Source: DATAOG01 sp963753685 (GTDB lineage: Bacteria > Pseudomonadota > Alphaproteobacteria > Geminicoccales > Geminicoccaceae). From it: 64,000 nt of DNA. The first letter of the stretch is position 1. Each line of letters begins with the position of its first letter. This document shows positions 27,531 through 36,323 of the stretch, one piece after another. The notes beneath the pieces are model-generated. The model searched no databases. It was not told the origin of the DNA and worked only from the letters and a program-made list of their open reading frames with translations. Position numbers and translations under genes: made by a program. The stretch covers positions 288,136-352,135 of the forward strand of contig CAVWDE010000011.1 in assembly GCA_963753685.1 (NCBI GenBank). Direction: 5' to 3'.

Positions 27531-29321
27531 ATGAGCGCGACCGTCAGCGACTTCATGCTCGAGCGCCTTTCGGCCTGGGGCGTCGAGCGCGTCTACGGCT
27601 ACCCGGGCGACGGCATCAACGGCATCCTGGGCGCGTTCAACCGCGCCGAAGACCGCCTCGAGTTCGTCCAGGTGCCGCACGAGGAAGTGGCGGCCTTCAT
27701 GGCCTGCGCGCACGCCAAGTTCACGGGCCGCCCCGGCGTCTGCATGGCCACCTCGGGCCCGGGCGCGATCCATCTCCTGAACGGCCTCTACGACGCCAAG
27801 CTCGACCATCAGCCGGTGGTCGCGATCGTCGGCGAGCAGAAGCGGGCGGCGCTCGGCGGCCACTACCAGCAGGAGGTCGACCTGATCTCGCTGTTCAAGG
27901 ACGTGGCCGGCGACTACGTCCACATGTGCACCGCACCCGAGCAGATGCGCCACCTGATCGACCGTGCGCTCAGGATCGCGATGGCCGAGCGGACCGTGAC
28001 CTGCCTGATCATGCCGGCCGACGTCCAGGAGCTCGATGCGGTCGAGCAGGCGCCGCGCGCGCACGGCACGATCCATTCCGGCCTCGGCTATTCGCCGCCC
28101 CGCATCGTGCCGGCCGAGAGCGATCTGCGCCGCGCGGCGGAGATTCTGAACTCGGGCGAGCGGGTCGCGATGCTGGTCGGCGCGGGCGCCCTGAAGGCGA
28201 CCGACGAGGCCATCGAAGTCGCCGAGATCCTCGGCGCCGGCGTCGCCAAGGCGCTGCTCGGCCGGGCCGCGGTCCCGGACAATCTGCCCTTCGTCACGGG
28301 CCAGATCGGCCTGCTCGGCACGCGGCCGAGCTGGGATCTCATGATGGGTGCGACACGCTCCTGATGGTCGGCTCGAGTTTTCCGTACTCGGAGTTCCTGC
28401 CGCCCGAGGGCAAGGCGCAGGGCGTCCAGATCGACATCGACGGCAAGATGCTCTCGATCCGCTACCCGATGGAGGTGGGCCTGGTCGGCGACAGCGCGCC
28501 GACCCTGCGCGCGCTGATCCCGCATCTGCGGCGCAAGCAGGACCGCTCCTGGCGCCAGGAGATCGAGCACAACATCGAGGAGTGGTGGCAGGTGGTCGAG
28601 GAGCGCTCGATGAGCGCTGCCAACCCGATCAACCCGCAGCGCGTGCTCTGGGAGCTGTCGCCGCGCCTCCCCGACAACTGCATCATCAGCGCCGATTCCG
28701 GCAGCGTCGCCAACTGGTTCGCGCGCAACATCAGGATCCGGCGCGGCATGATGGCGACGCTCTCGGGCACGCTCGCGACCATGTGCCCGGGCGTGCCCTA
28801 TGCGCTGGTCGCGAAGTTCACCCACCCCGAGCGGGTCTCGATCGCGCTGGTCGGCGACGGCGCCATGCAGATGCTCGGCAACAACTGCCTGATCACGGCC
28901 GCCAAATACTGGCAGCGCTGGGCCGATCCGCGGCTCGTGATCATGGTGCTGAACAACCGCGACCTGAACCAGGTGACCTGGGAGCAGCGCGTGCTGGCGG
29001 GCGACCCGAAGTGGGCGACCTCGCAGGACGTGATGGACTTCCCCTACGCCGGGCTCGCCGAGATGATCGGGCTCAAGGGGCTCCGGGTCGAGCATCCCGA
29101 GGAGGTGGGGCCCGGCCTGGGACGAGGCGCTGCGCGCCGATCGCCCCTGTGTGCTCGAGATCCTGACCGATCCGGACGTGCCGCCTCTGCCGCCCCACAT
29201 CACCTACGAGCAGGGCAAGCAATACGCGAAATCGCTGCTCAAGGGCGATCCGGATGCGGTCGGCGTGATCTGGCAGTCGATCAAGGAGAGCATGCAGGGC
29301 GTCCTACCCGGCAAGCGCTGA
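27531..29321 (+). CDS. Thiamine-diphosphate-requiring enzyme, pyruvate oxidase/acetolactate synthase-like (two frameshifts)
   Basis: About 596 residues across three frames. The N-terminal pyrimidine-binding domain shows GVERVYGYPGDGINGILGAF and the catalytic glutamate in VQVPHEEVAAFMACAHAKF; the middle domain follows; the C-terminal domain has the thiamine-diphosphate motif VGDGAMQMLGNN and MVLNNRDLNQVTWEQR. Frame breaks: near 28348 (SWDLMMG to CDTLLMVGSSFPYSEFLP) and near 29112 (PEEVGP to AWDEALRADRPCVLEILTD, an extra G). The two breaks cancel, so the natural stop at 29319-29321 is reached. Its closest well-known relatives are quinone-dependent pyruvate dehydrogenases (PoxB), but without the C-terminal lipid-binding tail the substrate is uncertain. 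Confidence 0.85.
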
Positions 29322-29330
29322 GCCGATTCC

Positions 29331-29520
29331 ATGGAGCGCGCCATCACGATCGAGCGGCTCGGGGTCGAGGCGTGCCGGATTCCGACCGATTCTCCCGAGG
29401 CCGACGGCACGCTCGCCTGGGATTCGACCACGATCGTGATCGTGCGCGTGCAGGCCGGCGGCCGCACCGGGCTTGGCTACAGCTATACCGACCAGGCCGC
29501 GGCCGAGCTGATCTCGGGCA
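29331..29520 (+). pseudogene. Enolase-superfamily (mandelate racemase-like) gene, N-terminal fragment
   Basis: Starting ten bases after the TPP-enzyme stop, the frame gives MERAITIERLGVEACRIPTD and then GTLAWDSTTIVIVRVQAGGR with TGLGYSYTDQAAAELI. This is the capping-domain strand at the N-terminus of mandelate racemase/muconate-lactonising proteins. It breaks off after ISGK around 29520, where the sequence becomes the reverse-strand tail of the hpnB-like gene. The catalytic barrel is entirely absent. Confidence 0.7.
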
Positions 29521-30520
29521 AACCCCGCGAGCCGAAGCTCCTTCTCCCCGGGAGTGGGCTCCGCCAAGCCTACCAGCAGCGCGAGCGGCGGCACCAGATA
29601 GGTGATCGCCATGGCCACGAGCGTGACGATCAGCAGGAGCAGGGAGTGTCGGAGCTGGGTGTCGGCGGTGCGCGTCACCATCGCCCAGACATCGCCGAGC
29701 GCCGTGCAGCACCTGAGGCTGCAAGTTGCCTCGCTGAGCCCGAGCCAGATCCGGCCACCGCCCGGCCGCCGCTTGATCGCCCGGGCGAGCGCCACGTCGT
29801 CGATCAGCTCGCCGCGAATCGCCTCGATCCCGCCGGCCGCACGCAACGCCTGCCGCCGGACCAACATGCAGCCGCCGGCGGCCGCTGCCACCCGCGAGGC
29901 CGGATCGTTGGCCGCGGGAAACGGGTACAGCTTCTGGAAGAAGAAGACGAAGGGTGGGATCAGGAGCCGCTCCCAAAAGCTCGCGCAGCGGAGCCGGACC
30001 ATCAGCGAGACCAGATCGAGCCGCTCCGCCTCGGCCTTGGCGACGAGGCGCGCGAGGTTGTCCGGGGGGGGGGATGTCGGCGTCGGTCAGCAGGACATAG
30101 GGCGCAGCCGGCGCCAGCTCCTCGGCGCGCCGAAGGCCGCTCGCCACCGCCCAGAGCTTACCCGACCAACCGGCCGGCAGAGCGGGCGCTTCGACCACCT
30201 CGAGATGCCGCGCTGCCACGACCGCCAGCCGTTCGGCAATCGACCGCGTACCATCCTGACTGTGATCGTCGACCAGAACGATCGTGAGCGCGCCGCCATA
30301 GTCCTGCCCGAGGAGCGATCGCAGGGTGGTCTCGACGGTGCGCGCCTCGTTCCGCGCCGGTATCACCGCAATCACATCGGGCCAGGCACACTGCACCGGC
30401 CACCGCTCGAGCTCGAGCCGCGGCCTGGCGCGCCAGAAGCCGTGCCGACCAAGCAGCAGATAGAGCCAAATCAAGAGCGACAGACTGACCAGGGCCGAAT
30501 ACTGTGTTCGACAGGGTCAT
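29521..30520 (-). pseudogene. hpnB: Hopanoid-associated glycosyltransferase HpnB (frameshifted, 3'-truncated)
   Basis: A family-2 glycosyltransferase of the HpnB type, membrane-associated. SLSLLIWLYLLLGRHGFWRA starts it; VIAVIPARNEARTVETTLRS, VLVDDHSQDGTRSIAER and PYVLLTDADIP are the donor-binding core, and the other frame continues PDNLARLVAKAEAERLDLVS, FVFFFQKLYPFPAANDP and GGIEAIRGELIDDVALARAI. The core breaks at a run of ten G (30064-30073), and the N-terminus needs another shift near 30500 (ATG at 30520, MTLSNT). The C-terminus is cut at about 29521 after PPLALLVGLAEPTPGE, so the last part of the enzyme is gone. Role in hopanoid synthesis is known for the family only by association. Confidence 0.8.
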
Positions 30521-31199
30521 CGGTGATGCCTATCTGCTGAGATACGGCTGATTCAGCCGGATCAGCACAGGCGGCCCGGGTTTGCGCCACTGCCACTTTC
30601 CAGTGGCGGAAGAGCCGGGTCCCCGACCACGGGCTGCCCCCAGTCCTTGTACTCGAGTGTCAGTGCCCTCGGCCGCGGTGATGCAGGACATGGCGTGCTT
30701 ACCTTCCTGGCGTGGCGACTGGCCCTCTCGGCGGCAGCTGCCATCGGTTACGGGGAAGGATTGCGCGCCACACGCCGGGAATCAAGCGAAGCGTGGCAAA
30801 TTGGCGTAAAGTCGAGTCGATCCCCGTCGGCCCGGAAGAAGGCCTGCGCAAGCGTTGGCGCGACGGTCTGGCCGTCATTCGGCCTAGAAGGTTCGAGACC
30901 AACATGCGTCGGCCTCAGAGGCTGCCACGGAAATGTCGATACGAGGGGTCCACCACAGTCCACCTCGCTACGTCGCGCCCGGCCGGCATCCGAAACCCTT
31001 CACAGAAGCGGATGCGAACGAGGAACGATCTTGGCGTTGCGTCTGCCTGGAGCGCACCGCGAATGGGCGATCCGGCAAAGGCTGGGGCGGACGCCCGGTG
31101 CGGCAGGAGCAGGCTCAAGGCACTCCGATGACCGACCCCCGCGCAGCCAAGCCCGAAGGCGGGCAAGCGGTCGATCTCAGACGACGACTGCGGTTGCGT
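30521..31199. other. Intergenic region without a recognised gene
   Basis: About 680 bases lie between the start of hpnB and the end of the pentose-phosphate operon. Several short overlapping open frames exist on both strands, but none shows a recognisable motif or a good ribosome-binding site. The base composition is a little less GC-rich than the surroundings. It could hold the remains of genes, the hpnB promoter and the terminator of the sugar-phosphate operon; I see no clear hairpin with a T-run. Confidence 0.5.
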
Positions 31200-32459
31200 C
31201 TAGGCGCGCGGCACGCTCTGGCCGACCGCGGCTGACGTGCCGAGCACCCTGATGATCTCCTCGGCGAGCTGACCGGCCGGTGGTCCGACATCGACGATCA
31301 GAGGATCCTCGTCCGGGCCCGGTTGCTCGAGGGTGTCGATCTGGCTTTGCAGCAGGCTTGCCGGCATGAAATGGCCGCGGCGCCCCGCCAGGTGCTTGGC
31401 GATGACGTCTCGGCTGCCGCGCAAATAGACCAGACGCACTTCCGGCCGATCGCCGATGATGCTCTGGCGATAGGATCGCTTGAGCGCCGAGCAGGTGATG
31501 ATCCCCGGCTGCTTCCTGGCGCGCTGGCCGTCGATCCAGCCGGCGACGCGCTCGAGCCAGGGCTCGCGGTCGGCATCGGTGAGCGCAATCCCGGCATGCA
31601 TCTTGGCGACGTTCGCCTCGGGATGGAGCGCGTCGCCCTCCTCGAAGGGCCAGCCGAGGCGCGCCGCCAGCTCCTGCGCGACCGTCGACTTGCCGGTTCC
31701 CGACACTCCCATGATCACCAGGATCGGCGGACCGCCCCGATGGGCGCGGGCACTGTCGAGGCGGTGGACGCCGGCCGCGTCGGCAACGAAAACCGGATCG
31801 GCGCGGCTGATGAACAAGCCGCTTTCGACCACCCCGACGACCCGCCCGATCCGCTCCTCCAGCCGCGCCGGATCGGCGATCGGACCGAAGCTGCAATCCA
31901 GAATGCGGTTGCCGCCGTCGGTGACGAACGGCTCGCCCGAGGGCGAGCGGCGCAGCCGCGCGCTGGCGCCGAGCACCTCGAGGGCCGCCCGGGTCGCTTC
32001 GAGCCCGAAGGCCACGACCTCGACCGGCACCGGTGCGCGCGTCCCCAGCCGATCCACGAGCTTCGTCCCATCGACGATGATCGCGAGCCGCCGGCTCGCG
32101 GCGGCGACGATCTTCTCGCGCAACAATGCTCCGCCCAGCCCCTTGATCAGATTGAGCGTGCCGCGCTCGACCTCGTCCGCGCCGTCGATCGTGAGATCGA
32201 TCTGCCGATGCTCGGCGAACGACGTCAGCGGAATGCCCGCAGCCGCCGCCTGGGCGGCCGTGCCCTCGGAGGTGGGAATGCCGACGAAACGCAATCCCTG
32301 CCGATGGCGCCGGGCGAGTGCCTCGACGGCGAACGCCGCGGTCGAGCCGCTGCCGAGCCCGACGACCATGCCATCCTGGACCAGCTCGACCGCGGCCTCC
32401 GCGGCCGCGCGCTTGAGCGCGTCGCGCCCGGCGCCGGGTTCCGGAGCGGCGGTGCTCAT
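31200..32459 (-). CDS. Ribose-5-phosphate isomerase A fused to gluconokinase
   Basis: A 419-residue fusion. Residues 1-238 are a complete RpiA: VVGLGSGSTAAFAVEAL, the catalytic-site segments IDLTIDGADEVERG and LIKGLGGALLREKIVA, and VTDGGNRILDCSF. Residues about 245-410 are a complete GntK-type gluconokinase: P-loop GVSGTGKS at 251-258, FEEGDALHPEANVAKMHAGI, LTDADREPWLERVAGW, TCSALKRSYRQ and GHFMPASLLQSQ. The linker is short (about HRLDSARAHRGG) and no frame break or internal start separates the halves. One protein would thus interconvert ribose-5-P and ribulose-5-P and phosphorylate gluconate to 6-phosphogluconate. Its ATG overlaps the rpe stop (ATGG/TGA). Confidence 0.93.
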   Translation of the reverse strand: MSTAAPEPGAGRDALKRAAAEAAVELVQDGMVVGLGSGSTAAFAVEALARRHRQGLRFVGIPTSEGTAAQAAAAGIPLTSFAEHRQIDLTIDGADEVERGTLNLIKGLGGALLREKIVAAASRRLAIIVDGTKLVDRLGTRAPVPVEVVAFGLEATRAALEVLGASARLRRSPSGEPFVTDGGNRILDCSFGPIADPARLEERIGRVVGVVESGLFISRADPVFVADAAGVHRLDSARAHRGGPPILVIMGVSGTGKSTVAQELAARLGWPFEEGDALHPEANVAKMHAGIALTDADREPWLERVAGWIDGQRARKQPGIITCSALKRSYRQSIIGDRPEVRLVYLRGSRDVIAKHLAGRRGHFMPASLLQSQIDTLEQPGPDEDPLIVDVGPPAGQLAEEIIRVLGTSAAVGQSVPRA

Positions 32460-33184
32460 GGCCGGGCCGCCGCCGCGGTGGCATTGGCGCGGATCGCCGC
32501 GATCGCCGCCGCATAGTCCTTCGCGCCGAAGATGGCCGAGCCGGCGACGATCGCCGTCGCGCCGGCCGCGGCCGCCTGTGAGGCCGTCGTCATGTTCTCG
32601 CCCCCGTCGACCTCGATCACCGGATGCAGGCGACGCTCAGCGCAGATCGCCCGCAGGCGGCGGATCTTGGGCAGCATCTCGGGCAGGAAGGCCTGGCCGC
32701 CAAAGCCCGGATTCACGGTCATCACCAGTACGATGTCGCAAAGGTGCAGGACATAGTCGATGACCTCCGGCGGGCTCGCCGGGTCCAGCACCACGCCTGC
32801 CTTCTTGCCGAGCTCCCGGATCTGGGTCAGCGTCCGATGCAGGTGGATCGTTGAGCCGGGCTCGGCCTGGACGAGCAGGTGATCCGCCCCCGCCTTGGCG
32901 AAGGCGCCAAGGTAGCGCTCCGGCTCGACGATCATGAGATGCACATTGAGCGGCTTCGCGGTGCACCGTCGGATCGCCTGCACCACGACCGGCCCAAGCG
33001 TGATGTTGGGCACGAAGCGGCCATCCATCACATCCACATGGATCCAGTCGGCGCCGGCCCGGTCGACCGCGCGCACCTCCTCGCCCAGGCGCGTGAAGTC
33101 CGCCGACAACACCGAGGGCGCGATCAGAACCGGCGGCACCGTTGGCACCGCGGCACGGGCCTGGAGAATATCGGCTTCGGGCAT
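32456..33184 (-). CDS. rpe: Ribulose-phosphate 3-epimerase
   Basis: A 242-residue TIM-barrel epimerase. IAPSVLSADFTRLGEEV at the N-terminus, the metal/catalytic segment WIHVDVMDGRFVPNITLGP, NVHLMIVEPERY, LVMTVNPGFGGQAFLPEMLP and IEVDGGENMTTASQAAAAGA are all present. It links ribulose-5-P to xylulose-5-P. I choose the ATG at 33184, one base after the pgl stop codon; the longer frame to 33241 would overlap pgl and adds only arginine-rich sequence. The stop overlaps the start of the rpiA-gntK fusion by four bases. Confidence 0.96.
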   Translation of the reverse strand: MPEADILQARAAVPTVPPVLIAPSVLSADFTRLGEEVRAVDRAGADWIHVDVMDGRFVPNITLGPVVVQAIRRCTAKPLNVHLMIVEPERYLGAFAKAGADHLLVQAEPGSTIHLHRTLTQIRELGKKAGVVLDPASPPEVIDYVLHLCDIVLVMTVNPGFGGQAFLPEMLPKIRRLRAICAERRLHPVIEVDGGENMTTASQAAAAGATAIVAGSAIFGAKDYAAAIAAIRANATAAAARP

Positions 33185-33185
33185 C

Positions 33186-33920
33186 CTACCGGCTCGCCTC
33201 TTGGCCGGCCGCCGCGCGGTCGACGAACCAGAAAAGCTCACCCACGGGTCGCACGCGGGCCGCCGGCAGCTGGCTGTCGCCGGCGCGGACCGTTCGCAGC
33301 ACGGACGCCTTGTCCGCGCCCGCCACGAGGAAGGCGACCCGCCGGCTGCTCTCGATCACGGGATAGGTCAGCGTGATGCGGACCTCGGGCCGTCCGTGCG
33401 CGACCGCGGCCACCCAGCGCTTGCGCTCCTCCAGCACGGGCTCTCCGGGCAGCAGCGAGGCCGTATGGCCATCGGGTCCGAGGCCGAGCAACGTGATGTC
33501 GAAGAGCGGGCGGGCCGGGTCGAGGACCGCCGCGCCATAGGCCTCCTGCAGAGTCCGTTGGTAGCGCAAAGCGGCGTCTTCGGGGCTGCCGTCTGCCGGG
33601 ACCGGGTGAATGTTGTCCAGCGGTACCGGCACCTTGGCGAGCATCGCTTCGCGGGCCATCCGATAGTTGCTGTCCGGATGGTCGTGGGCAACGAAGCGCT
33701 CATCGCCCCAGTACCACGAGACGCGCTGCCAGGGAAAACGGCCCCTGAAGTCATCCGAGGCGAGCAGCCCGTACAGCGCCTTCGGCGTCGATCCCCCCGA
33801 GAGCGCGACCCGGAAGGGGCCGTTTGCCGCCAGCGCCGCTGCCGTCATCCATTCGGCCACATGACGCGCCAGCGCCAGCGGGTCCGGCTGGATCTCGATG
33901 CGCCCGATCGTCTGGCCCAT
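33186..33920 (-). CDS. pgl: 6-phosphogluconolactonase
   Basis: A 244-residue hydrolase of the second oxidative pentose-phosphate step. Hallmarks: RVALSGGSTPKALYGLL, WYWGDERFVAHDHPDSNYRM and ITLLGLGPDGHTASLLPGEP (with the catalytic histidine), and RRVAFLVAGADKASVL. Normal length for the DevB/SOL type. It lies two bases after the HAD gene stop, consistent with a tightly coupled operon that also supplies its substrate through zwf. Confidence 0.95.
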   Translation of the reverse strand: MGQTIGRIEIQPDPLALARHVAEWMTAAALAANGPFRVALSGGSTPKALYGLLASDDFRGRFPWQRVSWYWGDERFVAHDHPDSNYRMAREAMLAKVPVPLDNIHPVPADGSPEDAALRYQRTLQEAYGAAVLDPARPLFDITLLGLGPDGHTASLLPGEPVLEERKRWVAAVAHGRPEVRITLTYPVIESSRRVAFLVAGADKASVLRTVRAGDSQLPAARVRPVGELFWFVDRAAAGQEASR

Positions 33921-33922
33921 GA

Positions 33923-34741
33923 CTAGCCCCTGGAACCGAGAATGAAGCGCTCCATCGCCTTGGCGAAACCCTCGTCATTGTAGGAGTCCGTGACCGCGGC
34001 GGCCTGCCCCTTGACCTCATCGGAGGCATTGCCCATGGCGATGCTGAAGCCCGACCGCTCGAACATCAGCACGTCGTTCGGTTGATCACCGATGGTCGCG
34101 ATCTCGTTGGCCGGAACGTCCAAGTGGTGCGAGAGATACTCCACGACCGCGCCCTTGTTCGCGTCCTTGTTGGTGATGTCGAGGTAGTAAGGTTGCGACC
34201 GGTTGGCGCTCGCACGCTCGCCGAACGCGACCTGGGCGTCAGCCTCGCAGCGCCGCACCCGGTCGTGATCATCGCTGACGCCGACGATCTTGGCGACCTG
34301 CCGCAGCATGCCCTCGAAATCCGCCACGACCTTCGGCTCGAACTTGACCGTCCAGGCCTCGCGCGCGACATGGGGAGCGCCGTTTTTCGTGATCAGCCAG
34401 TCGTTGCCGTTGTAGACCCAAGCGTCGAGATCATGCTCGCGAATGAGATCGATCGCCTGGCGCGCGACCTCGGCAGGCACCGTCTTTTGCGCCAGGATCT
34501 TGAGATCCCGTTCGACGAACAGCCCGCCGTTGAAGCCCGCGATCGGCGTGTCGAGCTCGAGCGCATCAAACAGCATGGCCATGCCAAGCGGCGGCCGGCC
34601 GCTGGTAATGGCGAAGCGGATACCGGCCTCGTGCAGCGCCCCGACGGCGCTCTGCGCGCGCTTCGTCAGAACCTTCTGCTCGGTGACGAGGGTCCCGTCC
34701 ACGTCCGCCAGAACCAGGGAAATCTTCCGATTCTGTGCCAT
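33923..34741 (-). CDS. HAD-superfamily (Cof type) hydrolase
   Basis: A 272-residue HAD phosphatase. Motif I is LVLADVDGTLVTE, motif II is FAITSGRPP, and the Cof-type C2 cap and motif III/IV are NKDANKGAVVEYL and EIATIGDQPNDVLMFERSGF followed by SIAMGNASDEVKGQA. Substrate unknown, presumably a sugar phosphate given its place between zwf and pgl. The ATG at 34741 with a GGAGGTGC site is 16 bases after the zwf stop; the open frame upstream of it runs inside zwf and is a shadow. Confidence 0.9.
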   Translation of the reverse strand: MAQNRKISLVLADVDGTLVTEQKVLTKRAQSAVGALHEAGIRFAITSGRPPLGMAMLFDALELDTPIAGFNGGLFVERDLKILAQKTVPAEVARQAIDLIREHDLDAWVYNGNDWLITKNGAPHVAREAWTVKFEPKVVADFEGMLRQVAKIVGVSDDHDRVRRCEADAQVAFGERASANRSQPYYLDITNKDANKGAVVEYLSHHLDVPANEIATIGDQPNDVLMFERSGFSIAMGNASDEVKGQAAAVTDSYNDEGFAKAMERFILGSRG

Positions 34742-34757
34742 CAGCACCTCCCGCGGC

Positions 34758-36323
34758 TCAGTCCAGCGGCCGCCAGGCGCGACCATCGCGCGCCAGCAGC
34801 TGGTCGGCCGCGGCGGGGCCGCTCCCGCCCGCGGCATAGTTCGGAAAGCCCGACGGCGGATGGCTGGTCCAGGCGTCGAGGATCGGCTGCACGGCCCGCC
34901 AGCCCGCCTCGACGTTGTCGGCGCGCTGAAAGAGCGTCGCATCGCCGATCATGCAGTCGTAGAGGAGCGTCTCGTACCCGGTGTTGGGCGCCATCTTGAA
35001 ATAGGTCTGGTAGGCGAAGTCCATGCTGACGGTGCTCAGCGTCACCGACGGCCCGGGGCGCTTGGCCGCGAACTCGAGCGCGATCCCCTCGTCGGGCTGG
35101 ATGCGCAGGATCATCCAGTTGGGATGCATGCGCTCGACGTTGGTGCCACGGAAGAGCATATGCGGCGCCTGGTGGAAGCGGATCGCGATCTCGGTCGACC
35201 GGCGCTTCATGTGCTTGCCGGTGCGCAGGTAGAAAGGCACGCCCGCCCAACGCCAGTTGTCGATCTTGAGCTTGCAGGCGACGAAGGTCTCGGTCTTCGA
35301 GTCCGGGGCCACGTCGGGCTCCTCGCGGTACGCCGGCACCGCCTTGCCGAGGACCATGCCGGCACCGTACTGGCCGCGCACGGTATCCTTCAGCGCCCGC
35401 CAGGGCTTGAAGGGCCGGATCGCCTCGATGACCTCCGCCTTCTTGGAGCGGACCGCATCGGCATCGAAGGAGATCGGCGGCTCCATGGCCGTCATCGCCA
35501 GCAGCTGGAATACGTGGTTGGGCACCATGTCACGCAGCGCCCCGGTCCTCTCATAGAACTTGCCGCGGCGCTCGACCCCGACGGTCTCGGCCGCGGTGAT
35601 CTGGACGTGATCGATATGCTGCCGGTTCCACAGCGGCTCGAACAGACCGTTGGCAAAGCGCAGCGCCATGATGTTCTGGACCGTTTCTTTGCCGAGGAAA
35701 TGGTCGATCCGGTAGATCTGATGCTCCCGGAGCGTCTTCAGGATCTCGGCGTTCAGCGCTTGCGCCGAGGACAGGTCGTGGCCGAACGGCTTCTCGATCA
35801 CGACGCGGCGCCATTGGCCGTCTCTTTCCGCCATGAGGCCCGCCTTGCCGAGCCCGGCGACCGCCACGCCGAAGAACCGGTCTGCGACCGCGAGATAGAA
35901 GAGATAGTTGCCCGCCGTACCGGCTGTCTTGTCCAGCCCGGCCAGATGCTCGCCCAGCCGGCGGTAGGTCCCTGGATCGTTGAGGTCGCGCTGCAGATAG
36001 CTCATGCGCGAGGTCAGCCAGCGCCAGGCGGTCTGGTCGAGATGGTCGGCCTGGAACTCGCCGTCATGGGCGACGAATTCGTTCATCATGTCGGTGAGGT
36101 CCTGGCGCCATTCCTCCGCGGTCTTGGCGGCGAGGTCCACGCCGACGAGCTGGAAGCCGTCGGAGAGCCGCCCGGCCGTGACCAGATTGTAAAGCGCCGG
36201 CACGATCAGGCGCTTCGTCAGGTCGCCGTCGGCGCCGAAGATCACCATCGCGCAGGGTGGCGCCACAGCACCACCGTCGGCCTGCGCCCCGGCCCTGGCG
36301 CTCCTGTGGGGCGTCAGTGGCAT
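34758..36323 (-). CDS. zwf: Glucose-6-phosphate 1-dehydrogenase
   Basis: A 521-residue enzyme that oxidises glucose-6-P to 6-phosphogluconolactone. The coenzyme fingerprint FGADGDLTKRLIVPALYNL begins near residue 29, the substrate motif YRIDHFLGKETVQNIMALRF is central, and the AYRTGKHM-like segment VPFYLRTGKHMKRRSTEIA follows. The ATG at 36323 lies within the last codons of tkt (ten-base overlap), which fixes the start. The N-terminal 20 residues before the domain are not conserved. The frame is intact. Confidence 0.97.
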   Translation of the reverse strand: MPLTPHRSARAGAQADGGAVAPPCAMVIFGADGDLTKRLIVPALYNLVTAGRLSDGFQLVGVDLAAKTAEEWRQDLTDMMNEFVAHDGEFQADHLDQTAWRWLTSRMSYLQRDLNDPGTYRRLGEHLAGLDKTAGTAGNYLFYLAVADRFFGVAVAGLGKAGLMAERDGQWRRVVIEKPFGHDLSSAQALNAEILKTLREHQIYRIDHFLGKETVQNIMALRFANGLFEPLWNRQHIDHVQITAAETVGVERRGKFYERTGALRDMVPNHVFQLLAMTAMEPPISFDADAVRSKKAEVIEAIRPFKPWRALKDTVRGQYGAGMVLGKAVPAYREEPDVAPDSKTETFVACKLKIDNWRWAGVPFYLRTGKHMKRRSTEIAIRFHQAPHMLFRGTNVERMHPNWMILRIQPDEGIALEFAAKRPGPSVTLSTVSMDFAYQTYFKMAPNTGYETLLYDCMIGDATLFQRADNVEAGWRAVQPILDAWTSHPPSGFPNYAAGGSGPAAADQLLARDGRAWRPLD

